DNA of 64,000 nucleotides, from assembly GCF_023073335.1 (NCBI RefSeq), contig NZ_JADPJG010000002.1, forward strand, positions 959,664 through 1,023,663, given 5' to 3'. The position numbers and the translations under genes are program-made. Origin of the DNA: Bradyrhizobium sp. 21. GTDB lineage: Bacteria; Pseudomonadota; Alphaproteobacteria; Rhizobiales; Xanthobacteraceae. Positions 16,995-26,693 of this stretch are shown here, piece by piece; position 1 is the stretch's first letter; each line of letters starts with the position of its first letter. Under the pieces are notes generated by a model, which saw only the letters and a list, made by a program, of their open reading frames with translations, did no database searches and was not told where the DNA came from.

Positions 16995-17810
16995 ATGTCG
17001 GACGAATCCAGACCATCCCGGAAGCTTTGGATTTTGGCCGCAGTGGCGGCGCTCGCGCTTCATCTGGGCGGCGCCGCGCTTGCGCTGGCCCATTTGCGTA
17101 CCGATGACGGCGACGACGGCCTGGGCGCGACCGGCGCGGAGTTCGCGGTCGAGATGGCCTCGCCGAAGGCGCCTGACACCGACCTTCCGCCAGGACCGGA
17201 CAGCGAAGCGATGCAGGAGCAGCAGGCGCTTCCCGAGCAGAAAGCCGAGACCAAGGAAACCGAGCTTCCAAAGGATCGGTCGCAACAGGTCGACGATCCC
17301 GATCGGGTCGTCACCGAAAACATCTCGAAGAAGCCGCAGGACGAGGATCCGAAGATTGCGGCGGTCGAAACCCCCGCGGCGGAGGCCTCGCCGCAGTCGG
17401 TTGCGACGGCGCGACAGACACTCGATGAGGATGCCCGCGAGGCCGAGAAGGCGCTGGCGCCTTTCCTTGGCATTGGCAAGGACACGCTGAAGCTGACGGC
17501 CGACTGGAACCGCAAGATCAGCGCGCACCTGACGGCCCACAAGGTCAACCCTGAGGGCAAGGAGCCCAACAATCAGAAGGTCAAGGTCAGCTTCGCGATC
17601 AACCGACGGGGCAACGTGCTTTCAGTCGACGTTGTGGAGTCGTCCGGGGATGCAGCTTACGATGCAGCCGCGATCTCGATTGTCCGCAAGTCCGATCCCA
17701 TCCCGCAGCCGCCTGCCAGCCTGACTGACGACCGGTTCGAGCGCACCGTCGACATCATCTTCACACCGCCGGACGCGAAGAAAAAGAAGAAGACGGCTCA
17801 GCGCCAGTAG
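16995..17810 (+). CDS. tonB: TonB-family energy transducer
   Basis: 271 residues. One N-terminal membrane helix ([23 protein letters not shown]) precedes a long acidic Glu/Pro/Lys linker. The C-terminal domain spans about residues 175-265 with [45 protein letters not shown], the usual TonB fold. It is the last gene of the receptor operon, so the locus is self-sufficient for energised siderophore uptake. Its final 13 bp overlap the convergent gene at 17798. Confidence 0.93.
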   Translation: MSDESRPSRKLWILAAVAALALHLGGAALALAHLRTDDGDDGLGATGAEFAVEMASPKAPDTDLPPGPDSEAMQEQQALPEQKAETKETELPKDRSQQVDDPDRVVTENISKKPQDEDPKIAAVETPAAEASPQSVATARQTLDEDAREAEKALAPFLGIGKDTLKLTADWNRKISAHLTAHKVNPEGKEPNNQKVKVSFAINRRGNVLSVDVVESSGDAAYDAAAISIVRKSDPIPQPPASLTDDRFERTVDIIFTPPDAKKKKKTAQRQ

Positions 17811-18238
17811 AGCCGGATACCGACATAGACCACGACCAGGCAGGCGAAGATCAACGCCACCGGGAGCGGCCGTTTCTGGGCTCCGCCTGATGTCCCCGCC
17901 CCGAAGAAACTGGCCTTCTTCGGCTTCGGTTCAGGGCGGCGGAAAGCGGTAACATTGTCCGCAGCCGACTCAGTCGCGCGGGGGCGGACGTCGGGCGGGG
18001 TTCCCGCGCCGCCCATCTCGGCATAATAGGCCTTGTAGATTGCGCCGATGGTGGCCTCGGAGGCATCGCCCTCGTTCGTCTGCGCCAACAAATTCTTGTA
18101 GCTGACGAGGAAATCCTGCGCCTCCGGGGGCAGCGCGGACGACCCGTTGAGCTTGGCCATCATCTTCCAGGTGGCAAAATCCGCGCGGGCGCGGGTATCG
18201 GCGCGTCGCGCGATCAGCATATCGGCAGCTTTGACCAA
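17798..18238 (-). CDS. Hypothetical protein with C-terminal membrane anchor
   Basis: 146 residues from a TTG start (18238); a shorter ATG start at 18220 is possible. The N-terminal 70 residues are helical and soluble (ADFATWKMMAKLNGSSALPPEAQDFLVSYKNLL), a linker rich in Arg, Pro and Lys follows, and a single hydrophobic segment ([20 protein letters not shown]) ends the protein. I do not recognise a family. Its stop lies inside the tonB 3' end. The site-2 protease gene lies 46 bp upstream on the same strand. Confidence 0.65.
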   Translation of the reverse strand: MVKAADMLIARRADTRARADFATWKMMAKLNGSSALPPEAQDFLVSYKNLLAQTNEGDASEATIGAIYKAYYAEMGGAGTPPDVRPRATESAADNVTAFRRPEPKPKKASFFGAGTSGGAQKRPLPVALIFACLVVVYVGIRLYWR

Positions 18239-18284
18239 GTCGGCCTCGAGCCCTTCGGCTATGTTCGGGTGTGTGGCCCTTCAA

Positions 18285-18965
18285 CTACGCATTGCCGGTC
18301 AGAATGAGAACAGCCTGAATCACATAACCGGTCAACGTTCGCAGTATTGCTGAAATAACATCAAGATTTAGACCGAACTGGGAGCCTGCCAGCGGTAGCA
18401 GGATCAGCAAGCCGATCAGAATCAGCATCCCGAAAGGCTCGAGCCGGGCCAGCGGCAGGGCGAGCGGGCGCGGCAACAGCCCCACCGCGACGCGTCCGCC
18501 ATCGAGCGGCGGGATCGGCATCATGTTGAACACCGCCAGCACCGCGTTGATCAGCAGTGCATTCTTGAGGTTGTCGAAGATCCACTGCGCCGAGCCGGCC
18601 GGCGCCCAGGGCAGGGCGTGCAGGGCAAGAGCTGCAGCGAGCGCCAGCAGGATGTTGGTGACGGGCCCGGCCAGCGCCACCCAGACCATGTCGAGCCGGG
18701 GATTATTGAGATTGCGGTAATTCACCGGCACCGGCTTGGCATAGCCGAACAGGAACGGCGAATGCGCAAACAGCAGCATCGCCGGCAGGATCACAGTGCC
18801 GAATGGGTCGATATGCTTGAGCGGGTTGAAGCTGACGCGGCCGAGCTGCCAGGCCGTGTTGTCCCCGAGCCGGTGCGCGACGAAAGCGTGCGCTGCCTCG
18901 TGGAAGGTGATGGCGAGCACGAGCGGCAGCACCCACACGGAGAGACTATAGAGCGAAATATCCAC
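18285..18965 (-). CDS. Site-2 protease family (M50) membrane metalloprotease
   Basis: 226 residues, a compact M50B member without a PDZ domain. The zinc motif HEAAH lies in the first helix (LAITFHEAAHAFVAHRLGD), and the distal zinc ligand sits in FNMMPIPPLDGGRV. About five to six hydrophobic segments are visible. The short type with FNPLKHIDPFGT and GYAKPVPVN is broadly distributed and usually of unknown substrate; intramembrane cleavage of a regulator is the family role. Confidence 0.92.
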   Translation of the reverse strand: MDISLYSLSVWVLPLVLAITFHEAAHAFVAHRLGDNTAWQLGRVSFNPLKHIDPFGTVILPAMLLFAHSPFLFGYAKPVPVNYRNLNNPRLDMVWVALAGPVTNILLALAAALALHALPWAPAGSAQWIFDNLKNALLINAVLAVFNMMPIPPLDGGRVAVGLLPRPLALPLARLEPFGMLILIGLLILLPLAGSQFGLNLDVISAILRTLTGYVIQAVLILTGNA

Positions 18966-19118
18966 GGCTTATCCGTCCCGGTTTGCCTGCGGCCTTGCAG
19001 GCGACCCGGCCAAACCGGCAGTGCAGCAACGCTTCTGATCAAAATAGGGTAGCCGGTTCAGAAATGCCACGCCGCAGATGATCCGCGTCGCCCGAAGCCG
19101 CGATGCTGCCGCAAGAAT

Positions 19119-19511
19119 TCATGCAGGAATCGTCCCCGGATATTGCGTCAGCCCATCGTCGAGCTTCAGCCAGGCGAGCTTCTCCGAGACCCAGATGTGC
19201 TCGGTCGGCGCGAAGGCGTTGCGATCGTCGAACGTGGTGAGCGCGACGCCCGCCAGCGTGCCGTTGCGCCGCCAGGAGAACAGGCGTGTGCCGCAGCGCT
19301 TGCAGAACACGCGATCGATGTTCTCGGACGACGCATAGCGCTCAGTGTCGCCCTCGACGGTCAGCGCGCGCTGGTCGAACTGCGCGCGGACGAAATAGGG
19401 CGAGCCCATCGCCTTCTGGCACATGCGGCAATGGCAGATGCGGACGTTAAGGGGCTCACCCTCCGCCTTGAACCGCACCGCGCCGCACAGACATCCACCC
19501 TCTCTGATCAT
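19119..19511 (-). CDS. GFA-domain (CENP-V/GFA) zinc protein
   Basis: 130 residues. The zinc-binding pattern of the glutathione-dependent formaldehyde-activating (GFA) superfamily is complete: GGCLCGAVRF, then CHCRMCQK, then FCKRCGTRLF. Most family members are not true formaldehyde-activating enzymes, so function is open. It lies 3 bp downstream of the serine hydrolase stop, in the same orientation, suggesting one transcript. Confidence 0.9.
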   Translation of the reverse strand: MIREGGCLCGAVRFKAEGEPLNVRICHCRMCQKAMGSPYFVRAQFDQRALTVEGDTERYASSENIDRVFCKRCGTRLFSWRRNGTLAGVALTTFDDRNAFAPTEHIWVSEKLAWLKLDDGLTQYPGTIPA

Positions 19512-19514
19512 GGC

Positions 19515-20672
19515 TCAGGCCACCCGCCATTCGCCGACCTGGCGCGCCATGGTCCAGTTGAGGTTGTCGAGATCGCCGTCCATGTTGGAATTCCCGCGCC
19601 TGGTGTTGGTGAAGGCGGCCCAGCAAAAGCCGCCATGGGTTCTGACCGCAATGGTACTGGTACCCGGCAGGCTGCCATTGTGCCACCAATTGTCGGATTT
19701 GTTGATGCAGAAGCCCTTGGCATAATCCGGGCTGTAGCCGGGCGCGGTGGTCATGACCTCGATGGTGCGTGGTCGCAGGATGTTCGCCGGCCGGGAATAG
19801 CCGTCGACATGCATCAGGAACTGCACGAGGTCTGTGGGCGTCGCGATCCAGCCGCCATGGGAATCCATCCGCCTGACATTCATGTCGTAGGGATTTTCGC
19901 CCTGGCCGTAATAGGCGACTTCTCCGGCCTGGCGCTGGTCGCGTGTGTTACCTCCAATCGTCATGTCGGTGACGCCGCAGCGCGCCAGTATCTCGGCGCG
20001 GACGTGCTCGGCATAGGCCTGGCCGGTAAGCTTCTCGATGACGCGGCCGAGCACGCAATAGCCAAAATTCGAGTAGGCGTAGTGCTGGCCCGGCGGACGG
20101 TCCAGCGGCCGGTTGGCCAGCGTCCAGGCAATCAGTTGCGCGTGATCCATCCGCGGATGCGTGAACATCGGATCGCGGTTGTCGTTGCTCCAGCCGCCAC
20201 CGGTATGCGTCAGGAGATGCTCGAGCGTGATCTGGTCGATGCCGGCGGAATAGGGCGGCTGCCCGTAATCGTTGCCGAGCAACGCGCCCGGGCCGAACAC
20301 GCGGTCCGTCAACTTGAGGCGGTTCTCCTCGATTAGGCGGAAGATCGTGACCGAGGTGATCATCTTGCTGACGCTGGCGATCCGGAACAGATGCCGCGGC
20401 GTCACGGCCTCGTTCCGCTCGCTATCGGCCAGACCGAAGGCGTCCTCATGGACGATCGTGCCGGCATAGCCGATCGCAAAGGACAGTGTCGGCACGCCGT
20501 ACCTGTCCATGAAGCTATGCGCGAGCCGCGCCATGGCGCTGCGCTCGGCCGGCGAGGGCGGGCGGATGCTCGGTGGATTGGGTGCGAGTTGCGCGAGTGC
20601 ACCGCGGGACATCAGCGGCAGCGCGCCTGCGCCCGCAGCGAGCTTCATAAAATCCCGGCGCCCAAACTGCAT
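19515..20672 (-). CDS. Serine hydrolase, class C beta-lactamase/esterase fold, Tat-exported
   Basis: 385 residues. The twin-arginine signal (GRRDFMKLAAGAGALPL) ends near RGALAQ. The S-x-x-K nucleophile motif is SVSKM, and the Y-x-N motif is YSN in HYAYSNFGYCVLG. The C-terminal part has WWHNGSLPGTS, equivalent to the third beta-lactamase motif (HxG). Such proteins act as D-aminopeptidases, esterases or penicillin-binding-like hydrolases; no specific substrate can be read here. Confidence 0.88.
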   Translation of the reverse strand: MQFGRRDFMKLAAGAGALPLMSRGALAQLAPNPPSIRPPSPAERSAMARLAHSFMDRYGVPTLSFAIGYAGTIVHEDAFGLADSERNEAVTPRHLFRIASVSKMITSVTIFRLIEENRLKLTDRVFGPGALLGNDYGQPPYSAGIDQITLEHLLTHTGGGWSNDNRDPMFTHPRMDHAQLIAWTLANRPLDRPPGQHYAYSNFGYCVLGRVIEKLTGQAYAEHVRAEILARCGVTDMTIGGNTRDQRQAGEVAYYGQGENPYDMNVRRMDSHGGWIATPTDLVQFLMHVDGYSRPANILRPRTIEVMTTAPGYSPDYAKGFCINKSDNWWHNGSLPGTSTIAVRTHGGFCWAAFTNTRRGNSNMDGDLDNLNWTMARQVGEWRVA

Positions 20673-20698
20673 GGTCTGCCCCCTCGGCGCCCCATGCT

Positions 20699-21445
20699 TC
20701 AGTAGGTCGCCCGTCCCCCGGAAATATCAAACACCGCGCCGGTAGAGAAGGCACAATCTTCGGATGCAAGCCAGGCAGCCATGGCGGCGAGCTCTTCCAC
20801 CAGCACGAAGCGCGCTTTGGGGATTTTCGACAGCATGAAGTCGATATGCTGCTGCGTCATCTGGTCGAAGATCGCGGTCTTTGCGGCCGCCGGCGTCACC
20901 GCATTCACGAGGATGTCATGCGCCGCCAATTCCTTGCCGAGCGATTTCGTCAGTGCGATCAGACCGGCCTTGGAGGCCGAATAATGCGCGGCGTTCGGAT
21001 TGCCTTCCTTGCCGGCGATTGAGGCGATGTTCACGATCCGCCCGTATTTCTGCTTGAGCATCGCGGGCACGATGGCCTTGCAGACGATGAAGGGACCGTC
21101 GAGGTTGATGCGCAGCACCTTGCGCCATTCCTCGAGATCGGTCTCCCAGACCGGCTTGTTGATGCCGGCGATGCCGGCATTGTTGACGAGGATGTCGATC
21201 TTGCCGAAGGCGGCAAGCGTCGCATCGCGCGCCTGCTCGACGCCTGCGGTGTCGGTGACGTCGACCTTGATGACGCGGACGTTGTCCCCGATTTCCTTGG
21301 CGGTCTTCTCGGCCAGCGCGGCGTCAAAATCCCAGATCGCGACCTTGGCGCCGGAATCGACAAAGCGCTGGGTGATGGCGCGGCCAAAGCCCTGCGCGCC
21401 GCCGGTGACGACAGCGACGCGACCCTGGAGATCGATCTTGTTCAT
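20699..21445 (-). CDS. SDR-family NAD(P)-dependent dehydrogenase
   Basis: 248 residues from the ATG at 21445, which begins MNKIDLQGRVAVVTGGAQGFG; the open frame upstream only reads through the neighbouring gene. The cofactor motif is TGGAQGFG, the structural motif is NNAG and the catalytic motif is YSASK with an upstream Ser in NIASIAG. Its placement next to a second SDR and an aldonate dehydratase suggests oxidation of a sugar or a 2-keto-3-deoxy sugar acid. The C-terminal GGRATY is normal for the family. Confidence 0.88.
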   Translation of the reverse strand: MNKIDLQGRVAVVTGGAQGFGRAITQRFVDSGAKVAIWDFDAALAEKTAKEIGDNVRVIKVDVTDTAGVEQARDATLAAFGKIDILVNNAGIAGINKPVWETDLEEWRKVLRINLDGPFIVCKAIVPAMLKQKYGRIVNIASIAGKEGNPNAAHYSASKAGLIALTKSLGKELAAHDILVNAVTPAAAKTAIFDQMTQQHIDFMLSKIPKARFVLVEELAAMAAWLASEDCAFSTGAVFDISGGRATY

Positions 21446-21462
21446 GCCGGGGCCCTCTGGCG

Positions 21463-22194
21463 TCAGAGCATGTAGCCGCCATCGACGACGAGGTCGACGC
21501 CGGTGGTGAAGGCGCTTTCGTCGCTGCCGAGATAGACCGCCATGGACGCGATCTCGTCGGCGGTGCCGAGCCGGCCCATCTTCTGGCGGGAGACGAACAT
21601 CTCCTTGCCCTGCGGCCCTTGGGCTGCGGCACGGTCGAGCATCGAGGGCGTCTCGACGGTGCCGGGGCAGATGCTGTTGCAGCGGATGCCCTTGGTGATG
21701 AAGTCGAGCGCGACCGCGCGCGTCAGAAGCGATACCGCCGCTTTCGAGGCGCTGTAGACATAGCGGTTGGCCGGCGGCCGCAGCGCCGCGCAGGACGAGA
21801 TGTTGACGATGCTGCCGCCGCCGCCCGCGAGCATCTCCGGCAGGAAGGCCCTGATGGTCCGGTGCATCGACTTGACGTTGAGGTCGAACGAGAAGTCGAA
21901 ATCCTCTTCCGAGCACTCCAGGATGGTGCCGTGGTGCACGAAGCCGGCCGCATTGAGCAGGATGTCGACCTTGCCGATGCGCTTGGCGAAGGCGTTGACG
22001 TCGGCGGTATTGCGCACGTCGAGCTTCGCGGTTTCTGCGATGCCTTCCTTGCTCAGGCTCGCGATGCCGCTCTCGTTGATGTCGGTGGCGATGACGGTTG
22101 CGCCTTCACGCGCGAATGCGATGGCGCATGCGCGTCCGATGCCTGCCGCTGCAGCCGTGATGACGGCGCGCTTGCCCTTGAGGCGATCTGCCAT
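21463..22194 (-). CDS. SDR dehydrogenase, 2-keto-3-deoxy-L-fuconate dehydrogenase-like
   Basis: 243 residues. The cofactor loop reads ITAAAAGIGRA, the NNAG position is NAAG, and the active site is YSASKAAV with Ser in NISSCAA. The overall pattern (LKGKRAVITAAAAGIGRACA, CNSICPGTVETPS, MGRLGTADEIA) resembles the BDH2/2-keto-3-deoxy-L-fuconate dehydrogenase branch. In that branch the enzyme oxidises the product of a sugar-acid dehydratase, matching the upstream IlvD-like gene. The gap to the first SDR is 17 bp, consistent with one operon. Confidence 0.85.
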   Translation of the reverse strand: MADRLKGKRAVITAAAAGIGRACAIAFAREGATVIATDINESGIASLSKEGIAETAKLDVRNTADVNAFAKRIGKVDILLNAAGFVHHGTILECSEEDFDFSFDLNVKSMHRTIRAFLPEMLAGGGGSIVNISSCAALRPPANRYVYSASKAAVSLLTRAVALDFITKGIRCNSICPGTVETPSMLDRAAAQGPQGKEMFVSRQKMGRLGTADEIASMAVYLGSDESAFTTGVDLVVDGGYML

Positions 22195-22230
22195 TTTATT
22201 TCTCCTCGATTTCCTTATTGCCGTAGCGCT

Positions 22231-22313
22231 GTAGCCGGGATGGAGCGCAGCGTAATCCGGGACAGCGTCGGACGATCCGAATCGCGGATTGCGCTACGCT
22301 CCATCCGGGCTAC
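22231..22313. repeat. Long imperfect inverted repeat (intergenic palindrome)
   Basis: The left arm 22231-22260 and right arm 22284-22313 are reverse complements over about 29 bases with about three mismatches (GTAGCCGGGATGGAGCGCAG against its partner). It sits inside the otherwise cotranscribed dehydratase-SDR pair and would form a stable RNA hairpin. It looks like one copy of a dispersed Bradyrhizobium-type element. Confidence 0.75.
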
Positions 22314-22320
22314 GTGAGCC

Positions 22321-24150
22321 TTAGTGATTATCCCGCGCCACGCCAAACGTGCCGGCCACGTTCTGGTAACGCGTGGCGAGCTCCATGCAGGCGCCGGTCG
22401 ACTGCTGGCCGACGGTGTTGCGATAGAGCTCCTGCCACGGCGTCTGGTTCGGCGGATGCTTGAAGCCGCCATCGGCCGCCAGTTCGGCGTGGCGCTTCCT
22501 CACCTCGTCGTCGGAGATGAGAATGTTGGCGCTGCCCTTGTTCAGATCGACGCGCACCTTGTCGCCGTTCCTGAGAATTGCGAGCCCGCCATTGGCGGCG
22601 GCTTCCGGCGAGGCATTGAGGATCGAGGGCGAGCCCGAGGTACCGGATTGGCGGCCGTCGCCGATGCAGGGCAGGGCGAGGATGCCGCGCTTGATCAGGG
22701 CTGCCGGCGGCTGCATGTTCACGACCTCGGCGCCGCCGGGATAACCGATCGGACCGGTGCCGCGGACGAACAGCACGCAATGCTCGTCGATGTCGAGCGA
22801 GGCATCGTCGATCCGCGCGTGATAATCCTCCGGACCCTCGAACACGATGGCGCGGCCTTCGAAGGCGTTCGGGTCCTTCGGGTTGCTGAGATACCGGTCG
22901 CGGAATTCCTTCGAGATCACGCTGGTCTTCATGATCGCGGAATCGAACAGATTGCCCCTCAGCACCAGGAAGCCGGCGTCCTTCACCAGCGGCTTGTCGT
23001 AAGCCCAGATCACGTCGTTGTCTGGCGTGGGCGCATCCTTGCAGTTCTCGCCGATGCCGCGGCCGTTGACCGTGACCGCGTTCTCGTGGATCCGCTTGTG
23101 CTTCATCAATTCGCGCACCACGGCCGGCACGCCGCCGGCGCGGTGGAATTCCTCGCCGAGATAGAAGCCGGCCGGCTGCATGTTGACCAGCAGCGGCACG
23201 TCGTGGCCGACCTTCTGCCAGTCGTCGATGGAGAGCTCGACGCCGATATGGCGCGCCAGCGCGTTGATGTGGATCGGCGCGTTCGTCGAGCCGCCGATCG
23301 CCGAGTTGATCACGATGCAGTTCTCGAACGCCTCGCGGGTCAGGATGTCCGAGGGCTTGAGATCCTCCCAGACCATCTCGACGGCGCGCTTGCCCGTCTC
23401 GTAGGCGATCTGGCCGCGCTCGCGATAGGGCGCGGGGATGGCAGCACAGCCCGGCAGCGAGAAGCCGAGCGCTTCGGCAAGCCCGTTCATGGTCGAGGCG
23501 GTGCCCATGGTGTTGCAATGGCCGACCGAGGGTGCCGAGGACGCCACGATCTCCATGAATTCCTCGTAGTCGATCTCGCCGGCGGCGAGCCGCTCGCGCG
23601 ACTTCCAGACGATGGTGCCGGAGCCGGTGCGCTCGCCATTGTGCCAGCCGTTCAGCATCGGGCCGCCCGACAGCACGATCGCGGGCAGGTTGACGGTGGC
23701 CGCCGCCATCATGCAGGCCGGCGTGGTCTTGTCGCAGCCGGTGGTCAGCACCACGCCGTCGAGCGGATAGCCGTAGAGGATCTCGACGAGGCCGAGATAA
23801 GCGAGGTTGCGGTCGAGCGCCGCGGTCGGGCGCTTGCCGGTCTCCTGGATCGGATGGGTCGGGAATTCCATCGCGATGCCGCCGGCCTCGCGGATGCCTT
23901 CGCGGACACGATGAGCAAGCTCGATATGGTGGCGGTTGCAGGGCGAGAGGTCGTTGCCGGTCTGCGCGATGCCGATGATCGGCTTGCCGGACTGGAGCTC
24001 GGCGCGGGTGAGACCGTAGTTCAGATAGCGCTCCATATAGAGCGCGGTCATGCCCGGATTATGCGGATTGTTGAACCATTCCTGCGAACGAAGGTGGCGG
24101 CGAGCGCCGTTGCCGGCGGGGGCATGCCCGTTGGTTGGCTTTTTTGTCAT
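22321..24150 (-). CDS. IlvD/Edd-family sugar-acid (pentonate/hexonate) dehydratase
   Basis: 609 residues from the ATG at 24150, chosen because AGGAG precedes it; an upstream TTG is less likely. Iron-sulfur cluster cysteines are in [13 protein letters not shown] and [13 protein letters not shown], and the phosphate/metal loops include [10 protein letters not shown] and [16 protein letters not shown]. The N-terminal [20 protein letters not shown] matches the xylonate/arabinonate dehydratase branch (Caulobacter XylD type) better than IlvD proper. It removes water from an aldonate to give a 2-keto-3-deoxy acid. It heads the minus-strand operon with the two SDRs. Confidence 0.9.
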   Translation of the reverse strand: MTKKPTNGHAPAGNGARRHLRSQEWFNNPHNPGMTALYMERYLNYGLTRAELQSGKPIIGIAQTGNDLSPCNRHHIELAHRVREGIREAGGIAMEFPTHPIQETGKRPTAALDRNLAYLGLVEILYGYPLDGVVLTTGCDKTTPACMMAAATVNLPAIVLSGGPMLNGWHNGERTGSGTIVWKSRERLAAGEIDYEEFMEIVASSAPSVGHCNTMGTASTMNGLAEALGFSLPGCAAIPAPYRERGQIAYETGKRAVEMVWEDLKPSDILTREAFENCIVINSAIGGSTNAPIHINALARHIGVELSIDDWQKVGHDVPLLVNMQPAGFYLGEEFHRAGGVPAVVRELMKHKRIHENAVTVNGRGIGENCKDAPTPDNDVIWAYDKPLVKDAGFLVLRGNLFDSAIMKTSVISKEFRDRYLSNPKDPNAFEGRAIVFEGPEDYHARIDDASLDIDEHCVLFVRGTGPIGYPGGAEVVNMQPPAALIKRGILALPCIGDGRQSGTSGSPSILNASPEAAANGGLAILRNGDKVRVDLNKGSANILISDDEVRKRHAELAADGGFKHPPNQTPWQELYRNTVGQQSTGACMELATRYQNVAGTFGVARDNH

Positions 24151-24186
24151 TGGTTTCTCCTGCAATGCAAACGCACTGGCGTCCGT

Positions 24187-24215
24187 TCTATAGTGTCGGC
24201 TTGTGCGATGCCCAA
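24187..24215 (-). promoter_or_regulatory. Candidate sigma70 promoter of the dehydratase operon
   Basis: On the minus strand TTGGGC (24215-24210) and TATAGA (24192-24187) are separated by exactly 17 bases, about 37 bp before the dehydratase ATG. Confidence 0.5.
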
Positions 24216-24272
24216 CGGCGCGAGCGATGATTTGCCTGCCCGCTGGTGGGTCGTTTCCTCACAAATCCGATA

Positions 24273-25373
24273 CTAATCGTGGCCACTTGGTAACGCTACC
24301 ATTTTGTTCGCGGCGCCCGCGCCTGAAGCGGCTGGCCTGCTGTCCGGACGCCTCGCCGAGGAACTCTGTCGCTCGACCACCTTGAAGCCGAGGTCGAGCA
24401 CCGGATGCTCCGGGCGCCGCCCGTCGATCGCCTCGATCAGCATGGTGGCGGCCGTATTGCCCATCTCGTAGCGGTTGGTGCGCACGCTGGTGAGGGTCGG
24501 GACGGCGGAGGCCATGAATTCGAGATCGTTGAAGCCGACGATCGCGATCTGTTCGGGGATCGCGATTTCCCGGCGCCTGCATTCGAACAGCACACCGAGC
24601 GCGAGGTCGTCATTGGCGCAGAACACTGCGTCCATGCCGGGCTCTCGCGCCAGGAGATCGGTGAACAGGGCGCCGCCGAGCGTCACCGAGGTCGGCGTCC
24701 CCGTCGTGACGACGAGGCGCTGCTCGAACAGGCCGGCGTCCTTCATGGCCGAGACATATCCGTCGAGCCGCCGCTGCACCCGCGGATCCATGCGGGCGCC
24801 GACGAAACCGATCCTGCGGTGGCCTTGCGCGAACAGGTGCGCAATCGCCGCACGGGCTGCGTCATAGTGCGAAAAGCCGATCATCATGTCGACCGGATTG
24901 GGCCCCATCTCCATGATCTGCACGATCGGGCAGTCGGCGGCCTCGAGCATCGCGCGCGATTCCACGGTCTGGTCGATGCCGGTGACGATTAGCCCGGCCG
25001 GCTTCTGCGCAAGAAACAGGCGCAGCAGCTTCTCCTCCTGGAGGATACTGTAGCGTGTGTTGGACAACTGGATCGAGTAACGGCTGCTTTCGGAGGCGTC
25101 GTAGATGCCGCGCAGCACGTCGGAGAACACGTTGTTGGTCAGTGACGGAATCAAGACACCGATCACTTCAGTGCGATGCGAGGCCAACGCGCGTGCCGCA
25201 AGATTCGGCACATAGCCGAGCTCCTTGGCCGCGCTCTCGACCCGTGTCCGCTTGGCGACCGACAGCGCCTCGGGATTGCGGAAGAAACGGGACGCCGTGA
25301 TCGGGCTGACGCCGGCAAGCTCGGCGACTTCCGCCAGCCGGATTTTGCCTGACTTCGTGCGTTTTCGACCCAT
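24273..25373 (-). CDS. LacI-family transcriptional regulator of the sugar-acid locus
   Basis: 366 residues. The helix-turn-helix and hinge (LAEVAELAGVSPITASRFFRNPEALS, residues about 13-38, then LGYVPNLAARALAS) are followed by a periplasmic-binding-protein-like sensor domain with CANDDLALGVLFECRRR and IAIVGFNDLEF. The pattern with ITASRFFRNP is typical of GntR/IdnR-like LacI members that sense gluconate-type sugar acids. It lies between the dehydratase arm (same strand) and the divergent ABC transporter arm, with one candidate operator on each side, so it most likely represses both and itself. Confidence 0.9.
   Translation of the reverse strand: MGRKRTKSGKIRLAEVAELAGVSPITASRFFRNPEALSVAKRTRVESAAKELGYVPNLAARALASHRTEVIGVLIPSLTNNVFSDVLRGIYDASESSRYSIQLSNTRYSILQEEKLLRLFLAQKPAGLIVTGIDQTVESRAMLEAADCPIVQIMEMGPNPVDMMIGFSHYDAARAAIAHLFAQGHRRIGFVGARMDPRVQRRLDGYVSAMKDAGLFEQRLVVTTGTPTSVTLGGALFTDLLAREPGMDAVFCANDDLALGVLFECRRREIAIPEQIAIVGFNDLEFMASAVPTLTSVRTNRYEMGNTAATMLIEAIDGRRPEHPVLDLGFKVVERQSSSARRPDSRPAASGAGAANKMVALPSGHD
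24288..24301. promoter_or_regulatory. LacI-type operator upstream of the dehydratase operon
   Basis: TGGTAACGCTACCA has perfect TGGTA/TACCA arms around a CG-centred core, the shape of a LacI/GalR operator. It lies within the last codons of the lacI gene and about 140 bp upstream of the dehydratase start. Confidence 0.55.
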
Positions 25374-25415
25374 TCGCTGCTCTTAACACACTCACTGTCG
25401 CAAACAAAGGAACGT

Positions 25416-25429
25416 TGACAGCGCTACCA
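25416..25429. promoter_or_regulatory. LacI-type operator between lacI and the ABC transporter operon
   Basis: TGACAGCGCTACCA is a 14-bp imperfect palindrome with an AGCGCT core, related to the site at 24288. It overlaps a plus-strand TTGACA (25415-25420) that could be the -35 of the transporter operon; the matching -10 is weak. Confidence 0.6.
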
Positions 25430-25575
25430 GCACGGACTAACCAAAGACAAATTGCCAAAACCGCACAAACTGCCGACAATGTCGCTCGCTATGGTCGGGC
25501 TTCGTTCGGTGAAGTCTGAAAAAACAAGACGGTCGCGGCGCAAAAGGCGTCGTGGACTTTCGAGGAGGGAGCTAG

Positions 25576-26637
<1,062 letters not shown>

Positions 26638-26693
26638 CGACACGTAGTTACGTAAGACGACCAAATACAAAATATAAAATTAGGGAGAGAACG

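Noticed and set aside
22324..24276. Open frame of 650 codons opposite the dehydratase
   Set aside because: No family features; the minus-strand IlvD/Edd protein is complete with its cluster cysteines.
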